DNA from: Coraliomargarita sp.
Lineage (GTDB): Bacteria; Verrucomicrobiota; Verrucomicrobiia; Opitutales; UBA953
Assembly: GCA_024638885.1 (NCBI GenBank)
Contig: JAHEJL010000001.1
Coordinates: forward strand, 397,001 to 461,000
Reading direction: 5' to 3'
DNA: 64,000 nt
Below the pieces are notes generated by a model, which was given only the letters and a program-made list of their open reading frames with translations, was not told the origin of the DNA and searched no databases. Numbering within the stretch: the first letter of the stretch is position 1; each line of letters starts with the position of its first letter. A program made the translations under genes and the position numbers. This document shows positions 42,052 to 53,607 of the stretch, in pieces.

Positions 42052-42687
42052 ATGGACCTTTCGGACTACCGCAAAGACTACGCGGCGCACGGCATCGACC
42101 GTCATGAGCTGCACGAGACCCCGTTGGCCCAGTTCAAGGCGTGGTTCGACCAAGCCAAGACCGCCGGGGTGGTGGAGCCCAATGCCATGGTCCTGTCGAC
42201 CCTCGGGTTGGACGGCTTCCCCTCCTCCCGGACCGTCCTGCTCAAGGCCGCCGATGAGCGCGGGTTCTCCTTCTTTACTAATTATGATAGCAAGAAGGGG
42301 GAGGAGATCGCCGCCAACCCCCGGGTCACCCTGCTTTTCCCTTGGTTCGCCCTGGAGCGACAGATTCACATAACTGGCTCTCTGATAAAGACTTCCGAGG
42401 AAGAATCTGTCACTTATTTCGCGCGTCGACCCTATGGCAGCCAGCTGGGCGCCTTGGCTTCCGACCAGAGCGATGTCATCGCGGACCGTAAGGTGCTCGA
42501 AACCCGCCTGGCTGAGCTGAAAGCCAAATATCCGGAGGGGCAGGTACCCAAACCCCCGCATTGGGGTGGGTATCGCCTGGTTCCGACCTCCTTCGAGTTC
42601 TGGCAGGGCCGCACCAACCGCCTCCATGACCGCTTCCATTACTCTCTTAATAAGGGAGTTTGGGAGATCGTCCGGCTCTCCCCCTGA
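42052..42687 (+). CDS. pdxH: pyridoxamine 5'-phosphate oxidase
   Basis: PNAMVLSTLGLDGFPSSRTVLLKAADERGFSFFTNYDSKKG, EFWQGRTNRLHDRFHY. Confidence 0.96.
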   Translation: MDLSDYRKDYAAHGIDRHELHETPLAQFKAWFDQAKTAGVVEPNAMVLSTLGLDGFPSSRTVLLKAADERGFSFFTNYDSKKGEEIAANPRVTLLFPWFALERQIHITGSLIKTSEEESVTYFARRPYGSQLGALASDQSDVIADRKVLETRLAELKAKYPEGQVPKPPHWGGYRLVPTSFEFWQGRTNRLHDRFHYSLNKGVWEIVRLSP

Positions 42688-42808
42688 GGGTTGGGCAGGA
42701 TTAGTCCGGCTAATAGGGAGGCATTAGGGGCCTTACTCTGGGGCGGGGGGTGCTCAGAGGGTTGACCATCTTGCGTGGAATCGTTCACCAATGCTTTCCT
42801 GCGTCTAA

Positions 42809-43654
42809 ATGCGCCCTCTTTCTTTCATTGGTCTCATGTCCCCGGCGTTCGTTTTCGCCAACTCCGAAGGCGTGAAGCCCTCGGCCACCGACCTCTTCGT
42901 CCTGGGCGGCGTCCCGATCTCCAACTCGATCCTGACCACCTGGATCATCGCGGCCCTGATCATCCTCGGCGTGCGCCTCGCCGTCGGCACCCCGAAGCTC
43001 ATCCCGGGCAAGGGTCAGTCCGTCGTCGAAGGCATGGCGCAGGGTCTCCGTGACGCGCTCGAACCGATCGTGGGCAAGCAGATGATCGGCAAGACCTTCC
43101 CGCTGCTCTGCGGCTTCTTCGTCTTCATCCTCCTGATGAACTGGAGCGGCCTGCTTCCCGGAGTCGGCACCATCAAGTATCACACCGACCATGGCTGGCA
43201 GGATGCGATCCGCCCCGCCAATTCGGACCTCAACACCACCTTCGCGCTCTCGGTGCTCTCCTTCGCGGCCTGGACGTATTTCGTCCTCCGCTACGCCGGC
43301 ATCAAGGTCCTCATCTTCGACCTCTTCGGCAACAAGGCCGACAAGAAGGAAGTCGGCATGCTGATGTGGGTCCTGCTCGTCCCGATCTTCTTCGCCGTCG
43401 GCGGCATCGAAGTCGTCTCGATCGCCTTCCGCCTGATCTCCCTCTCGTTCCGTCTCTTCGGTAACGTCTTCGGCGGCGAGAACCTCATCCACGCCCTCGG
43501 CGGCATCGCCCCGTACGTCGCCCCGGCCCTCGCCGGCCTGCTCGAAGTCCTCGTCGGCGTCATCCAGGCGTTCGTCTTCACGCTGCTCTCCGCCGTGTAC
43601 ATCGGCCTGATCTGCAACCACGAAGGCGGCCACGACGACGAGCACGCCCACTGA
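42809..43654 (+). CDS. atpB: F0F1 ATP synthase subunit A
   Basis: LLPGVGTIKYHTDHGW, SLSFRLFGNVFGGENLIH, FVFTLLSAVYIGLI; start of atp operon. Confidence 0.95.
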   Translation: MRPLSFIGLMSPAFVFANSEGVKPSATDLFVLGGVPISNSILTTWIIAALIILGVRLAVGTPKLIPGKGQSVVEGMAQGLRDALEPIVGKQMIGKTFPLLCGFFVFILLMNWSGLLPGVGTIKYHTDHGWQDAIRPANSDLNTTFALSVLSFAAWTYFVLRYAGIKVLIFDLFGNKADKKEVGMLMWVLLVPIFFAVGGIEVVSIAFRLISLSFRLFGNVFGGENLIHALGGIAPYVAPALAGLLEVLVGVIQAFVFTLLSAVYIGLICNHEGGHDDEHAH

Positions 43655-43733
43655 CCTTTCGCTTTCGAGGCGCGTGACATGGCGGGAATCCCCTGCCGGC
43701 GCGCCGAGGAAAAACCAAAAAACAACAACACAC

Positions 43734-43937
43734 ATGATCATCGCTGAAATCACCGGTTCCCTCCCTGCCACCGTCGGCTGCTTCGCCGCCGCCATCGGCG
43801 TGGGTCTCATCGGTGCCAAGGCCGTCGAGTCCGTGGGTCGCAATCCCGACGCTTCCGGCAAGATCCTCGTCCAGTCGATCCTGGGCATGGCTCTCGCTGA
43901 AGCCGTCGCGTTCTACGCGATCTTCCTCGCCAAGTAA
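43734..43937 (+). CDS. atpE: F0F1 ATP synthase subunit C
   Basis: 67 aa; AIGVGLIGAKAVESVGRNPDASGKILVQSILGMALAEAVAFYAIFLAK. Confidence 0.96.
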   Translation: MIIAEITGSLPATVGCFAAAIGVGLIGAKAVESVGRNPDASGKILVQSILGMALAEAVAFYAIFLAK

Positions 43938-44021
43938 ACGGTCCCGTGGCGCGGCCCCGCAAGGGGCCCGCCACTTCTCTTTCCCAGCGCTGATCCCAAC
44001 CTCCCTTTCAAAGTCCTCACC

Positions 44022-44639
44022 ATGACCTTCCTCTCCGCTCTCCTCGCCGCCGAACCCGCGCACGAAGCCTCCAAGGCCGCCGCCCATGCCGCTCCGGCCG
44101 CCCACGGCGCCGCCGAAGCCCACGGCCCCGTCGGCGAGATCATCAAGCTCTTCGGCAGCTTCGGCGTCGACGGCCCGCACCTGCTCGTCCAGCTCGTCAA
44201 CTTCTCGATCCTCGCCTTCATCCTCTATCGCTTCGCGATCAAGCCGGCCCTCGGCCAGATGGAAGAACGCAACCGTCTCATCGAGAAGGGCCTCGCCGAC
44301 GCCCAGGCCGCGACCCAGCGCCTCGCCGAAGCCCAGAAGGCTTCCGAAGCCAAGCTCAACGCCGCTTCCGACGAAGCCGCCAAGATCCTCGCCGACGCGC
44401 GCAACGCCGCCAAGGCCGCCGTCGAAGCCGCCAAGTCCGAGGCTTCCGCCGCCCAGGCCGAAGTCGTCGCCAAGGCCAAGGCCGCCATCGAGGCCGACCG
44501 CGTGAAGATGCTCGCCGAAGTCCGCGGCGAAGTCTCCCGCCTCGTCGTCGAGACCGCCGCCAAGGTGCTCGAACAGAACCTCGACGACGCCACGCGCGGC
44601 CGCCTCAACGAGGCCGCCGTCAAGCAGCTCGCCCGCTAA
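44022..44639 (+). CDS. atpF: F0F1 ATP synthase subunit B
   Basis: Single TM LVQLVNFSILAFILYRFAIKP followed by an Ala-rich coiled coil; operon position. Confidence 0.93.
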   Translation: MTFLSALLAAEPAHEASKAAAHAAPAAHGAAEAHGPVGEIIKLFGSFGVDGPHLLVQLVNFSILAFILYRFAIKPALGQMEERNRLIEKGLADAQAATQRLAEAQKASEAKLNAASDEAAKILADARNAAKAAVEAAKSEASAAQAEVVAKAKAAIEADRVKMLAEVRGEVSRLVVETAAKVLEQNLDDATRGRLNEAAVKQLAR

Positions 44640-44654
44640 GCCTTCCTTCTTCCG

Positions 44655-45050
44655 ATGTCCGCCGCCTCCGTCCGAGCCGAAGCCAAGCGCCTCCTCGCCC
44701 TCTCCCTCGAGGGCGGAGCGGTCTCGTCCGACCGCGTGGGCGCCGTGCTCGCCGCCCTCGCGAAGTCCCGCCCGGCCCACGCGCTCCGTCCGCTCCTCCG
44801 CGCGTACCTCACCAACATCCGCCGCGAGCTCACCCGCGGCGAAGCCCGCATCGAGCACGCCGGCCCCCTCGCCGCGGCCGACGCCGAAGCGATCGCCGCC
44901 CACTTCGCCAAGCTCCTCGGCCGCCCCGTCCGCCCGGTCGCCCGTCGCAACGACGCGCTCCTCGCCGGCTTCCGCGTCCGCGTGGGCGACGACGTCACCG
45001 ACGTCTCCGCCTCCCTCCGCCTGGCCAACCTCGCCAAGTCCCTTTCCTGA
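44655..45050 (+). CDS. atpH: F0F1 ATP synthase subunit delta, unusually short
   Basis: Operon position between atpF and atpA; C-terminal KLLGRPVRP...LLAGFRVRVGDDVTDVSASLRLANLAKSL matches the delta C-terminus; only 131 aa. Confidence 0.85.
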   Translation: MSAASVRAEAKRLLALSLEGGAVSSDRVGAVLAALAKSRPAHALRPLLRAYLTNIRRELTRGEARIEHAGPLAAADAEAIAAHFAKLLGRPVRPVARRNDALLAGFRVRVGDDVTDVSASLRLANLAKSLS

Positions 45051-45087
45051 ACTCCTCCCCTAACCTTAACCTGATTTACTAAACACA

Positions 45088-46614
45088 ATGAGCAACGCGA
45101 TCGACCAGATCCAGAAAGCCATCGCCGGCCTTGATACCCGCGCCGGCAAATCCAACGTCGGCACCATCGTCTCCCTCGCGGACGGCGTGGCCTCCATCGA
45201 CGGCCTCTCGGGCGTCATGATGAACGAGATGATCGAGCTCCCGGGCGGCCTCCAGGGCGTCGCCCTCAACCTCGCCGAAGACACCGTCGGTTGCGTCGTC
45301 ATGGGCGACATCTCCAGCCTCAAGGAAGGCATGGAAGCCAAGACCACCGGCCGCCTCCTCTCCGTCCCCGTCGGCAAGGGTCTCCTCGGCCGCGTCGTCG
45401 ACGCCCTCGGCAACCCGCTCGACGGCAAGGGTCCCATCGTCTCCAGCGAACGCTACCCGGTCGAGAAGATCGCCCCGGGCATCATCCCCCGCAAGTCCGT
45501 CGACCAGCCGATGCAGACCGGCATCATGGCCATCGACGCCATGATCCCGATCGGCCGCGGCCAGCGCGAGCTCATCATCGGTGACCGCGCCACGGGCAAG
45601 ACCACCATCGCGATCGACACGATCATCAACCAGGCCAACGCCAACCGCGTCGGTCTCGCCTCCGGCGACGCCAACTTCCGCCCGGTGTACTCGATCTACG
45701 TCGCCATCGGCACGAAGAACTCCTCCATCGCCCGCACGATCGGCACCCTCGAGAAGGCCGGCGCCATGGAATTCACCGTCGTCGTCGCCGCCTCGGCCGC
45801 CGACAACGCCGCCAACCAGGTCTTCGCTCCTTTCTCCGGCACCGCCATCGGCGAGTGGTTCATGGAAAACGGCCAGGACGCGCTCATCGTCTACGATGAC
45901 CTCTCCAAGCACGCCGCCGCCTACCGCCAGATCTCGCTCATCCTGAAGCGTCCGTCCGGCCGCGAAGCCTACCCGGGCGACGTGTTCTACCTCCACTCCC
46001 GCCTCCTCGAGCGCTCCGCGCGCCTCGCCGGCAAGGGCTCGCTCACCGCGCTGCCGATCATCGAGACGCAGGCCGGCGACGTGTCCGCGTACATCCCGAC
46101 CAACGTGATCTCGATCACCGACGGCCAGGTGTTCCTCCAGACCGACCTCTTCAACCAGGGCATCCGTCCCGCCGTCTCCGTGGGTCTCTCCGTCTCGCGC
46201 GTCGGTTCCGCCGCGCAGATCAAGGCCTTCAAGCAGGTCGCCGGCAAGGTGAAGGGCGAGCTCGCCAACTACCGCGAACTCGCGGCGTTCGCCCAGTTCG
46301 GCTCCGACCTCGACGAGAAGACCAAGGCGATCCTCGACAAGGGCGACCGCTTCGTGGAGCTCTTCAAGCAGCCCCCGACCGCCCCGAAGTCCGCCGAGAT
46401 CCAGTGCGGCATCATCTGGGCGATGCAGAACGGCTTCTTCAACGACATGCCGGTGAAGTCCGTCCAGGCCGCCGCCGCTTCGCTGCAGACCCACCTCGAG
46501 ACCGCCAAGCCGGCCATCCTCGCCAAGATCCGCCTCGGCAACAAGATCGAGAAGGACGGCGAAGCCGAACTGAAGTCCGCCTGCGAAACCTGGCGCCGCA
46601 GCTTCAAGGCCTAA
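45088..46614 (+). CDS. atpA: F0F1 ATP synthase subunit alpha
   Basis: [50 protein letters not shown]. Confidence 0.98.
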   Translation: MSNAIDQIQKAIAGLDTRAGKSNVGTIVSLADGVASIDGLSGVMMNEMIELPGGLQGVALNLAEDTVGCVVMGDISSLKEGMEAKTTGRLLSVPVGKGLLGRVVDALGNPLDGKGPIVSSERYPVEKIAPGIIPRKSVDQPMQTGIMAIDAMIPIGRGQRELIIGDRATGKTTIAIDTIINQANANRVGLASGDANFRPVYSIYVAIGTKNSSIARTIGTLEKAGAMEFTVVVAASAADNAANQVFAPFSGTAIGEWFMENGQDALIVYDDLSKHAAAYRQISLILKRPSGREAYPGDVFYLHSRLLERSARLAGKGSLTALPIIETQAGDVSAYIPTNVISITDGQVFLQTDLFNQGIRPAVSVGLSVSRVGSAAQIKAFKQVAGKVKGELANYRELAAFAQFGSDLDEKTKAILDKGDRFVELFKQPPTAPKSAEIQCGIIWAMQNGFFNDMPVKSVQAAAASLQTHLETAKPAILAKIRLGNKIEKDGEAELKSACETWRRSFKA

Positions 46615-46655
46615 GCCTGAGGTTCTCCACCGCTTCCTGAACTCCGCCACGCCAC

Positions 46656-47534
46656 ATGCCTAAGGGACTCCGCGAGATCCGTAACCGAATCAAATCGGTC
46701 AAGAGCACCGGCCAGATCACCCGAGCCATGCAGCTCGTGGCGTCGTCGAAGATGAAGCGCGCGCAGGACTCCGCCCGCGCGGGCCGCGCCTACGCCGAGC
46801 TCCTCGGCGAGATCCTCGACACCGCCCAGGCCAAGGTCGGCGACTTCACCCACCCGCTGCTCACCAAGCGCGAGGTCAAGGTCCGCGGCATCCTCCTCGT
46901 CACGCCCGACAAGGGCATGGCCGGCGCGCTCAACGGCAACCTGATCCGCCTCGCCGCCGAGCAGAAGGACGCCGTCTTCGTGTGCATCGGCCGCAAGGGC
47001 GCCCAGGCGCTCGCGCGTTCCGGCCGCAAGGTCCTCGCCGACTTCCCCGTCACCGACCGCGCGACCTTCAACGAAGTCCGCCCGGCCGCCGAGTATCTCC
47101 TCAAGGCGTTCTCCGAAGGCACCGTCGACACCGTCGAGGTCCTCTTCGCCCACTTCAAGAACACGATGGTGCAGACCCCGCGCGTGCAGCAGCTGCTGCC
47201 CGCCGACAGCCTCGTCGCCCAGGCCCGCGAGTTCCGCGCCAAGCTCGGCCTCCCCGAGCCGAAGATCGAGGACGACGAACGCGACATGATCTTCGAGCCG
47301 TCCGCCCACGCGATCCTCGACCAGCTTCCGGCCCTCTTCTTCAAGCAGGCCGTCCACCAGGCCGTCCTCGAGTCCAAGGCCTCCGAGTTCAGCGCGCGCA
47401 TGGTCGCCATGAAGGCCGCCACCGACAACGCCAAGAAGATCGGCGCCGCCCTCTCCCTCGAATACAACAAGGCCCGTCAGGCCGCGATCACCCAGGAAAT
47501 CCTGGAGCTCACCGCCGGCGCCGCCGCCCAGTAA
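46656..47534 (+). CDS. atpG: F0F1 ATP synthase subunit gamma
   Basis: LREIRNRIKSVKSTGQITRAMQLVASSKMKRAQ, C-terminal ARQAAITQEILELTAGAAA. Confidence 0.96.
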   Translation: MPKGLREIRNRIKSVKSTGQITRAMQLVASSKMKRAQDSARAGRAYAELLGEILDTAQAKVGDFTHPLLTKREVKVRGILLVTPDKGMAGALNGNLIRLAAEQKDAVFVCIGRKGAQALARSGRKVLADFPVTDRATFNEVRPAAEYLLKAFSEGTVDTVEVLFAHFKNTMVQTPRVQQLLPADSLVAQAREFRAKLGLPEPKIEDDERDMIFEPSAHAILDQLPALFFKQAVHQAVLESKASEFSARMVAMKAATDNAKKIGAALSLEYNKARQAAITQEILELTAGAAAQ

Positions 47535-48989
<1,455 letters not shown>

Positions 48990-48998
48990 TCCGCCGAC

Positions 48999-49430
48999 AT
49001 GTCCCTTACGGTCGAAATCGTCACCCCTGACCGCCGCGCCTACGAAGGCACGGCGGACAAGGTGACCCTGCCCACCTCGCTGGGCAGCATCGGCATCCTG
49101 CCCGGCCACCAGCCCATCACCGCGATCATCGCCGCCGGCGAAGTCATCGTGACGGTGGACGGCAAGGTCAGCCGCCTCGCCATCGACCAGGGTTTCGTCC
49201 GCGTCGTCTCCGACAAGGTCTCGGTCGTGACCGAAGCCGCCATCGACGAGGCGAAGATCGACCTCAAGGCCGTCGAGAACGCCGAAGCGCGCGCTCGCGA
49301 AGCCGTCGAGGCCGCCCGCGGCCAGAAGGACGTGGATCCGGTCGAAGTCGCGAAGATGGAGCAGATCCTCCGCTTCGCCTTGGTGCAGCGCCTCGTGAAG
49401 GGTCGCACCTCGCAAGGCATGACGGAGTAA
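48999..49430 (+). CDS. atpC: F0F1 ATP synthase subunit epsilon
   Basis: LTVEIVTPDRRAYEGTADKVTLPTSLGSIGILPGHQPITAII; last atp gene. Confidence 0.94.
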   Translation: MSLTVEIVTPDRRAYEGTADKVTLPTSLGSIGILPGHQPITAIIAAGEVIVTVDGKVSRLAIDQGFVRVVSDKVSVVTEAAIDEAKIDLKAVENAEARAREAVEAARGQKDVDPVEVAKMEQILRFALVQRLVKGRTSQGMTE

Positions 49431-49522
49431 GGTGCCGCTTCTCGGCATCCTCGCTCCGTTTTTCGTTTAAACTCAATTAAGCGGAACTTGCTCCTCCTTC
49501 GCGGGAGGGGCAGAGTTTCCTT

Positions 49523-50341
49523 GTGATTAAATCCGCGATCACGGTTTCGCTCGTCGCCCAGGCCAAGGGCGGTCCTTTCGTCTATTGGGACGGCCTCGAC
49601 GCCGCCGCGGCCTCCGCCGCCAAGCTGGGCTTCGACGCGATCGAGGTCTTCGCCCCTTCCGCCGCGTCGATCGATCGTCCGGCGCTCCACACCCTGCTGA
49701 AGAAGCACGGCCTCTCCGCCGCGGCCTTCGGCACCGGCGGCGGCTGGCTCGTCCATAAGTGGCACCTGACCCACGCCGACCCCGCGATCCGTTCGCAGGC
49801 CCGCGAATTCATCCGCGCGATCATCGACGCCGCCGGCGAGTTCAAGGCCCCGGCCATCATCGGCTCGATGCAGGGCAAGGCCGAGGGCGACGGCACTCGC
49901 GACCAGGCCCTGGCCTGGCTCGCCGAGGCGCTCACGGACCTCGGCGCCCACGCCGCGCAGTACGGCGTGCCGCTGCTCTACGAGCCGCTCAACCGCTACG
50001 AGACCAATCTCCTCAATCGCCAGCTCGACGCCGCCCAGTTCCTCGAGGCCCGCAAGGTCGGCAACGTGAAGCTGCTCTGCGACCTGTTCCACATGAACAT
50101 CGAGGAGGTCTCGAACGCCGCCACGCTTCGCGCCTGCGGCCGCCACGTCGGCCACGTCCACTTCGCCGACAGCAACCGGCAGGCCATCGGCTTCGGTCAC
50201 ACGGAGACGGCCTCGGTCGTCGCCGCGCTCAAGGAGATCGGCTTCGCCGGCTATCTCTCCGGCGAGATCCTGCCGCTGCCCGATTCCGAAGCCGCCGCCG
50301 CGCAGACGATCAAGGCCATCCGCGCCCACTTACCCCGCTAA
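49523..50341 (+). CDS. sugar phosphate isomerase/epimerase (xylose isomerase-like TIM barrel)
   Basis: AKLGFDAIEVFAPSA, LLYEPLNRYETNLLNR, LLCDLFHMNIEE, GHVHFADSNRQAIGFGHT, GYLSGEILP. Confidence 0.85.
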   Translation: MIKSAITVSLVAQAKGGPFVYWDGLDAAAASAAKLGFDAIEVFAPSAASIDRPALHTLLKKHGLSAAAFGTGGGWLVHKWHLTHADPAIRSQAREFIRAIIDAAGEFKAPAIIGSMQGKAEGDGTRDQALAWLAEALTDLGAHAAQYGVPLLYEPLNRYETNLLNRQLDAAQFLEARKVGNVKLLCDLFHMNIEEVSNAATLRACGRHVGHVHFADSNRQAIGFGHTETASVVAALKEIGFAGYLSGEILPLPDSEAAAAQTIKAIRAHLPR

Positions 50342-50345
50342 GACC

Positions 50346-50792
50346 ATGCTCAAGCACCAGCTCATCCATCCGAAGATCCTCGAAGTCCTCGCCCGCGCAG
50401 GTCACCACTCGGTGATCCTGATCGCCGACGGCAACTATCCGGTCTGGGGCAAGAAGGGTCCGAACGCCGAACTGGTCTCGCTCAACCTTTCCCCGGGCGT
50501 CCCGACCGTCGCCCAGGTCCTCCGCGCGGTGCTCAGCGCCGTGCCGGTCGACGCCGTCAACACGATGGGCATCCCGGCCGACGACTCCTACGCGCAGCAG
50601 GGCGAGCCGCCCGTGTGGGCCGAGTTCCGCCAGGAAGTGAAGGCCGCCGGCCTGAAGCTCGAGCTGCAGCCGATCCTGAAGTGGGATTTCTACAAGGCCG
50701 TCGATTCCGCCGACCACATCCTGACCATCCAGACCGGCGACCAGGCGCTCTGGGGCAACGTGCTCCTCACCGTCGGCTGCCGCACCGCCTGA
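50346..50792 (+). CDS. RbsD/FucU-family sugar mutarotase
   Basis: LIHPKILEVLARAGHHSVILIADGNYPVWGKKGPNAELVSLNLSPGVPTVAQVLRAVLSAVPVDAVNTM, TGDQALWGNVLLTVGC. Confidence 0.9.
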   Translation: MLKHQLIHPKILEVLARAGHHSVILIADGNYPVWGKKGPNAELVSLNLSPGVPTVAQVLRAVLSAVPVDAVNTMGIPADDSYAQQGEPPVWAEFRQEVKAAGLKLELQPILKWDFYKAVDSADHILTIQTGDQALWGNVLLTVGCRTA

Positions 50793-50803
50793 ACTTTCGC
50801 ACC

Positions 50804-51736
50804 ATGAAGACCCGCCCCCTCGGTAAGACCGGGATCGAACTTCCCGTCCTCAGCTTCGGCGCCTCGTCGCTCGGCCAGGAATTCCGCAGCGTCGCCCTCG
50901 ACGACGCGCTCAAGTCCGTCCAGGTCGCCCTCGACTGCGGCCTCAACTTCATCGACACGTCGCCCTTCTACGGCCGCGGCATGTCCGAAGTGCTCCTCGG
51001 CATCGCCCTCCGCGGCGTCCCGCGCGACAGCTACAAGCTCTGCACGAAGCTCGGCCGCTACGACCTCCAGCACTTCGACTTCAGCGCCAAGCGCGTCGCG
51101 GAGAGCATCGACGTCTCCCTCCACCGCCTCGGCACCGACCACCTCGACATCATCCTCTGCCACGACATCGAGTTCGTCCCGATGCAGCAGATCGTCGACG
51201 AGACCATCCCGGCCCTCCGCAAGGCGAAGCAGGCCGGCAAGGTGAAGGCCATCGGCTTCAGCGGCTACCCGCAGAAGATCTTCAAGTTCATCTGCGACCA
51301 GGCCGAGGTCGACTGCGTGCTGAGCTACAACCAGCACACGCTCCAGAACACCCGCTTCTCCGACGAGACGGTGCCTTACCTCAAGGCCAAGGGCATCGGC
51401 GTGATGAACGCCGGTCCGTTCAGCGCCCGCCTCCTCACCAACGCGCCGCTTCCGGCCTGGCTCAAGGAGCCGGAGAACGTGAAGGCCGCCGCCCGCGCCG
51501 CCGCCGCGCATTGCGCCGCCAAGGGCAGCGACATCGCCAAGCTCGCCCTGCAGTTCTCGCTCCAGCATCCCGACATCGCCACGACGGTCTCGGGCAGCGC
51601 CAACCCGACCAACATCCGCAACTGGGCCAAGTGGGCCGCGGAACCGATCGACCAGCAGCTGCTCGCCGAGGTCCAGGCCATCTTCGCCCCGGTCAAGAAC
51701 CTGGGTCACCTCGAAGGCCTGAAGGAGAACAACTGA
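50804..51736 (+). CDS. aldo/keto reductase, L-galactose/L-fucose dehydrogenase-like
   Basis: RPLGKTGIELPVLSFGASSLG, GLNFIDTSPFYGRGMSEVLLG, HRLGTDHLDIILCHDIEF, IGFSGYP. Confidence 0.88.
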   Translation: MKTRPLGKTGIELPVLSFGASSLGQEFRSVALDDALKSVQVALDCGLNFIDTSPFYGRGMSEVLLGIALRGVPRDSYKLCTKLGRYDLQHFDFSAKRVAESIDVSLHRLGTDHLDIILCHDIEFVPMQQIVDETIPALRKAKQAGKVKAIGFSGYPQKIFKFICDQAEVDCVLSYNQHTLQNTRFSDETVPYLKAKGIGVMNAGPFSARLLTNAPLPAWLKEPENVKAAARAAAAHCAAKGSDIAKLALQFSLQHPDIATTVSGSANPTNIRNWAKWAAEPIDQQLLAEVQAIFAPVKNLGHLEGLKENN

Positions 51737-51740
51737 GCCG

Positions 51741-52769
51741 ATGAAAGCCATCCGTCTCGACCAGCCGCAGCAGTTCGTGCGGATCGACATCCCGGAGCCG
51801 CCGGCGCCCGCCGCCGGCGAAGCCGTCGTCCGCGTCCACCGTATCGGCATCTGCGGCACGGACTACGGAGGTTATCTCGGCAAGATGCCGTTCTACTCCT
51901 ACCCGCGCATCCCGGGCCATGAGCTCGGCGTCGAAGTCCTCGCCGTGGGCCCGGGCGTGACGAACGTCAAGCCGGGCGACCGCTGCTCGGTCGAGCCGTA
52001 CATCAACTGCCAGACCTGCTACAGCTGCCGCCGCGGTTTCACCAACTGCTGTGAGAACCACAAGACCCTCGGCGTGATGTGCGACGGCGGCATGGCGGAG
52101 AAGTTCCTCCTCCCGGCCCGCAAGCTCCACATCTCCACGAAGCTTTCCTACGACCAGCTCGCGCTCGTCGAGACGCTCGCCATCGGCTGCCATGCCGTCG
52201 ACCGCGCCGCCCCCAAGGCCGGCGAGACGGTCCTCGTCATCGGCTCCGGCCCGATCGGCCTCTCGGCCGTCGAGTTCGTCAAGGTCTCCGGCGCGAAGTG
52301 CGTCGTGATGGACATGAACGCCGACCGCCTGAAGTTCTGCACCGACGTCATGAAGGTCGACGGCGTCATCCTCGCCAAGGGCGACGGTTCCGAGGTCGCC
52401 GCGCTCGCGGCCCTCACCGACGGCCAGCTGGCCGACGTGGTCATCGACGCCACCGGCAGCAACAAGTCGATGGTCGGCTGCTTCGCCTACGCCGCCTTCG
52501 CCGCCCGCATCGTCTACGTCGGCATCACGCAGCAGGACCTCACCTTCCCGCACGCGCCGCACCTCCACCGCCGCGAGCTGACCATCATGGCCAGCCGCAA
52601 CGCCCACTCGAAGGACTTCGCCCGCATCATCAAGCTGATCGAGGACGGCGTCATCGACACGAAGCCCTGGATCACGCACCACGCGAAGTTCGACGACCTG
52701 ATCGCGACCTTCCCTGCCTGGCTCAAGCCGGAGTCCGGCGTGATCAAGGCGATCGTCGACGTGGTCTGA
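51741..52769 (+). CDS. zinc-dependent alcohol dehydrogenase family protein (sugar acid/sugar dehydrogenase)
   Basis: GICGTDYGGYLG, PGHELGVEVLAVG, CQTCYSCRRGFTNCC (structural Zn), VLVIGSGPIGLSAVEF. Confidence 0.9.
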   Translation: MKAIRLDQPQQFVRIDIPEPPAPAAGEAVVRVHRIGICGTDYGGYLGKMPFYSYPRIPGHELGVEVLAVGPGVTNVKPGDRCSVEPYINCQTCYSCRRGFTNCCENHKTLGVMCDGGMAEKFLLPARKLHISTKLSYDQLALVETLAIGCHAVDRAAPKAGETVLVIGSGPIGLSAVEFVKVSGAKCVVMDMNADRLKFCTDVMKVDGVILAKGDGSEVAALAALTDGQLADVVIDATGSNKSMVGCFAYAAFAARIVYVGITQQDLTFPHAPHLHRRELTIMASRNAHSKDFARIIKLIEDGVIDTKPWITHHAKFDDLIATFPAWLKPESGVIKAIVDVV

Positions 52770-52773
52770 CGCC

Positions 52774-53607
52774 ATGCGCCTCGACGCCCACCAGCACTTC
52801 TGGTCGTACGACGCGGCGCAATACCCGTGGATCCCGCCGGGTTCGCCGCTGCACCGCAGCTGGCTGCCCGAGGATCTCGCCGCCTTGCAGCGGCCGCTCG
52901 GCTTCGACGGCTCGATCGCCGTGCAGGCCCGTCAGGTCGTCGGTGAATCCGACTGGCTCCTCGGCCTGGCGGACAAGCATGCGAACGTGCGTGGCGTGGT
53001 CGGCTGGGTCGATCTCCGCTCCGACCGCGTCGAGGCCGACCTCGCGCGCCTCGCCGCCCATCCGAAGTTCGTCGGCGTGCGTCACGTCGTCCAGGAAGAG
53101 CCCGACGACGACTTCATGCTGGGGAAGGATTTCCAGCGCGGCATCTCGAAGCTGCAGGCCCATGGCCTGACCTACGACATCCTGATCTACCCCAAGCAGC
53201 TCGAGGCGGCCATCCGCCTCGCCGAGCGTTTCTCGGCCCAGCCCTTCGTCCTCGATCACCTCGCCAAGCCGCACATCAAGGACGGCACGATCGAACCGTG
53301 GAAGTCGCAGGTCCGTCGCCTGGCCAAGCTGCCGAACGTCCAGTGCAAGGTGTCGGGCATGCTGACCGAGGCCGACCACAAGGCGTGGCAGGCCGAGCAC
53401 TTCCGTCCTTACCTCGACGCGATCTTCGAGGCCTTCGGCCCGTCGCGTCTGATGTACGGTTCCGATTGGCCGGTCTGTCTCTTCGCCGGCAGCTACGAGC
53501 AGGCCTTCCGCTTGGTCGACGATTACGCCCGCGGCCTGACGGACGCCGAGCGCGCCGGCCTCTTCGGCGGCAACTGCGCCCGCTTCTACTTCGCCGGCAA
53601 GCGCTAG
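52774..53607 (+). CDS. amidohydrolase-2 family lactonase (L-fuconolactonase-like)
   Basis: LDAHQHFWSYDAAQYPWI, VLDHLAKPHI, CKVSGMLTEADH, LMYGSDWPVCLFAGSYEQAF. Confidence 0.9.
   Translation: MRLDAHQHFWSYDAAQYPWIPPGSPLHRSWLPEDLAALQRPLGFDGSIAVQARQVVGESDWLLGLADKHANVRGVVGWVDLRSDRVEADLARLAAHPKFVGVRHVVQEEPDDDFMLGKDFQRGISKLQAHGLTYDILIYPKQLEAAIRLAERFSAQPFVLDHLAKPHIKDGTIEPWKSQVRRLAKLPNVQCKVSGMLTEADHKAWQAEHFRPYLDAIFEAFGPSRLMYGSDWPVCLFAGSYEQAFRLVDDYARGLTDAERAGLFGGNCARFYFAGKR

Noticed and set aside
45079-46650. 523-aa minus-strand ORF opposite atpA
   Set aside because: Antisense artefact of atpA codon usage.
49478-49515. GCTCCTCC-TTCGC-GGGAGGGGC hairpin after atpC as a terminator
   Set aside because: Imperfect stem and no clear U tract; could be an attenuator but evidence is too weak to list.
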